Source of the DNA: DATILI01 sp035476635
GTDB taxonomy: Bacteria; Pseudomonadota; Gammaproteobacteria; Burkholderiales; Burkholderiaceae_C
Length of the DNA: 6,370 bases
Assembly: GCA_035476635.1 (NCBI GenBank)
Contig: DATILI010000055.1
Coordinates: forward strand, 1-6,370
Direction of reading: 5' to 3'
Both the position numbers and the translations under genes were made by a program. Below the pieces are notes generated by a model. It saw only the letters and a program-made list of their open reading frames with translations. It ran no database searches and was not told where the DNA came from. Within the stretch, counting starts at the first letter, position 1. Each line of letters opens with the position of its first letter. This document shows, piece after piece, positions 5,985-6,370 of the stretch.

Positions 5985-6370
5985 ATGGGCAATCGCATCG
6001 GTTGGATCGGCCTGGGCCGCATGGGCGAGGCCATGGTCAAGCGCCTTACCAAGGCCGGCCATGGCGTCAACGTATGGAACCGCACGCGCAGCAAGGCGCA
6101 GCCCCTGGCCGAGTACGGCGCCACCATCGCCGACACCAGGCAGGACCTCGCGGCCTGCGACGTGGTGTTCACCATGGTCTCGACCACCGACGACCTGAAG
6201 CAGGTGCTGTTCGGCGACGGCGGCCTGGTGGCGGGCGCGGCCAGGCCACGCGTGGTGGTCGACAGTTCCTCGATCTCGCAGGAGGGTTCGGCCGAAATCC
6301 GCGCGCGGCTTGAAGCCCTGGGCGTGGCCTACCTTTGCGCGCCGGTCTCGGGCAATGCCAAGGTGGCCAA
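5985..6370 (+). CDS. NAD(P)-dependent beta-hydroxyacid dehydrogenase, 3-hydroxyisobutyrate dehydrogenase superfamily (5' part, cut by window end)
   Basis: The first 128 residues of a protein whose family is usually about 290-300 residues; the remainder lies beyond the window. The Rossmann dinucleotide loop is G9-L-G11-RM-G14 (IGLGRMGEAM), typical of the family. After the second strand comes NRT (32-34), which in relatives such as GLYR1-type glyoxylate/succinic semialdehyde reductases goes with NADP preference. VVDSSSISQ (91-99) replaces the usual DxST substrate-binding motif with Ser-Ser-Ser, and the APVSG motif (119-123) is followed by NAKVA where many members have a third glycine. The catalytic lysine region (GxxGxGxxxK) is outside the window, so activity cannot be judged. 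ATG 5985 has GGAG (5975-5978) 6 nt upstream; a nearby ATG at 5959 is out of frame. It may be cotranscribed with pcaF or independent. Possible roles include reduction of a short hydroxyacid or semialdehyde; the substrate cannot be told from this part. Confidence 0.85.
   Translation, partial: MGNRIGWIGLGRMGEAMVKRLTKAGHGVNVWNRTRSKAQPLAEYGATIADTRQDLAACDVVFTMVSTTDDLKQVLFGDGGLVAGAARPRVVVDSSSISQEGSAEIRARLEALGVAYLCAPVSGNAKVA

Overview
The window looks like chromosomal DNA from a GC-rich betaproteobacterium, most likely a Comamonadaceae-type member of the Burkholderiales (Polaromonas, Variovorax, Acidovorax or a relative). This is inferred from codon use, the style of the proteins, the beta-ketoadipate gene set, a DUF1841 gene and the GC-rich intergenic palindromes. 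No taxon was confirmed by a search.

Layout. Positions 1-328 contain no convincing gene. They hold a striking 101-bp compound inverted repeat (1-101) that displays a perfect Shine-Dalgarno octamer, then a short tandem repeat and several palindromes. Positions 329-1829 carry two minus-strand genes: a DUF1841 protein and, 28 bp downstream of it, a secreted solute-binding protein of the PotD-like type with no transporter partners in view. Positions 2012-2233 encode a 73-residue membrane protein on the plus strand, which converges on an IclR-family regulator (2240-3037, minus).

The core of the window is a beta-ketoadipate pathway block. The regulator (probable pcaR) is divergent from pcaI-pcaJ-pcaF (3134-5826). 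The 96-bp gap between them contains overlapping divergent promoters and two dyads whose centres lie exactly 20 bp apart. PcaIJ moves CoA from succinyl-CoA to 3-oxoadipate. PcaF then cleaves 3-oxoadipyl-CoA with CoA to succinyl-CoA and acetyl-CoA, feeding aromatic carbon into the TCA cycle. A run of three GC-rich hairpins sits between pcaJ and pcaF. The upper-pathway genes (pcaHG, pcaB, pcaC, pcaD) are not in the window.

After a 158-bp gap with a direct repeat and a hairpin, a beta-hydroxyacid dehydrogenase (3-hydroxyisobutyrate dehydrogenase superfamily) begins at 5985 and is cut by the window end.

The protein-coding content is well-known biology. The least ordinary signals are the structured element at 1-101, the pcaR/pcaI operator architecture and the hairpin repeat inside the pca operon.
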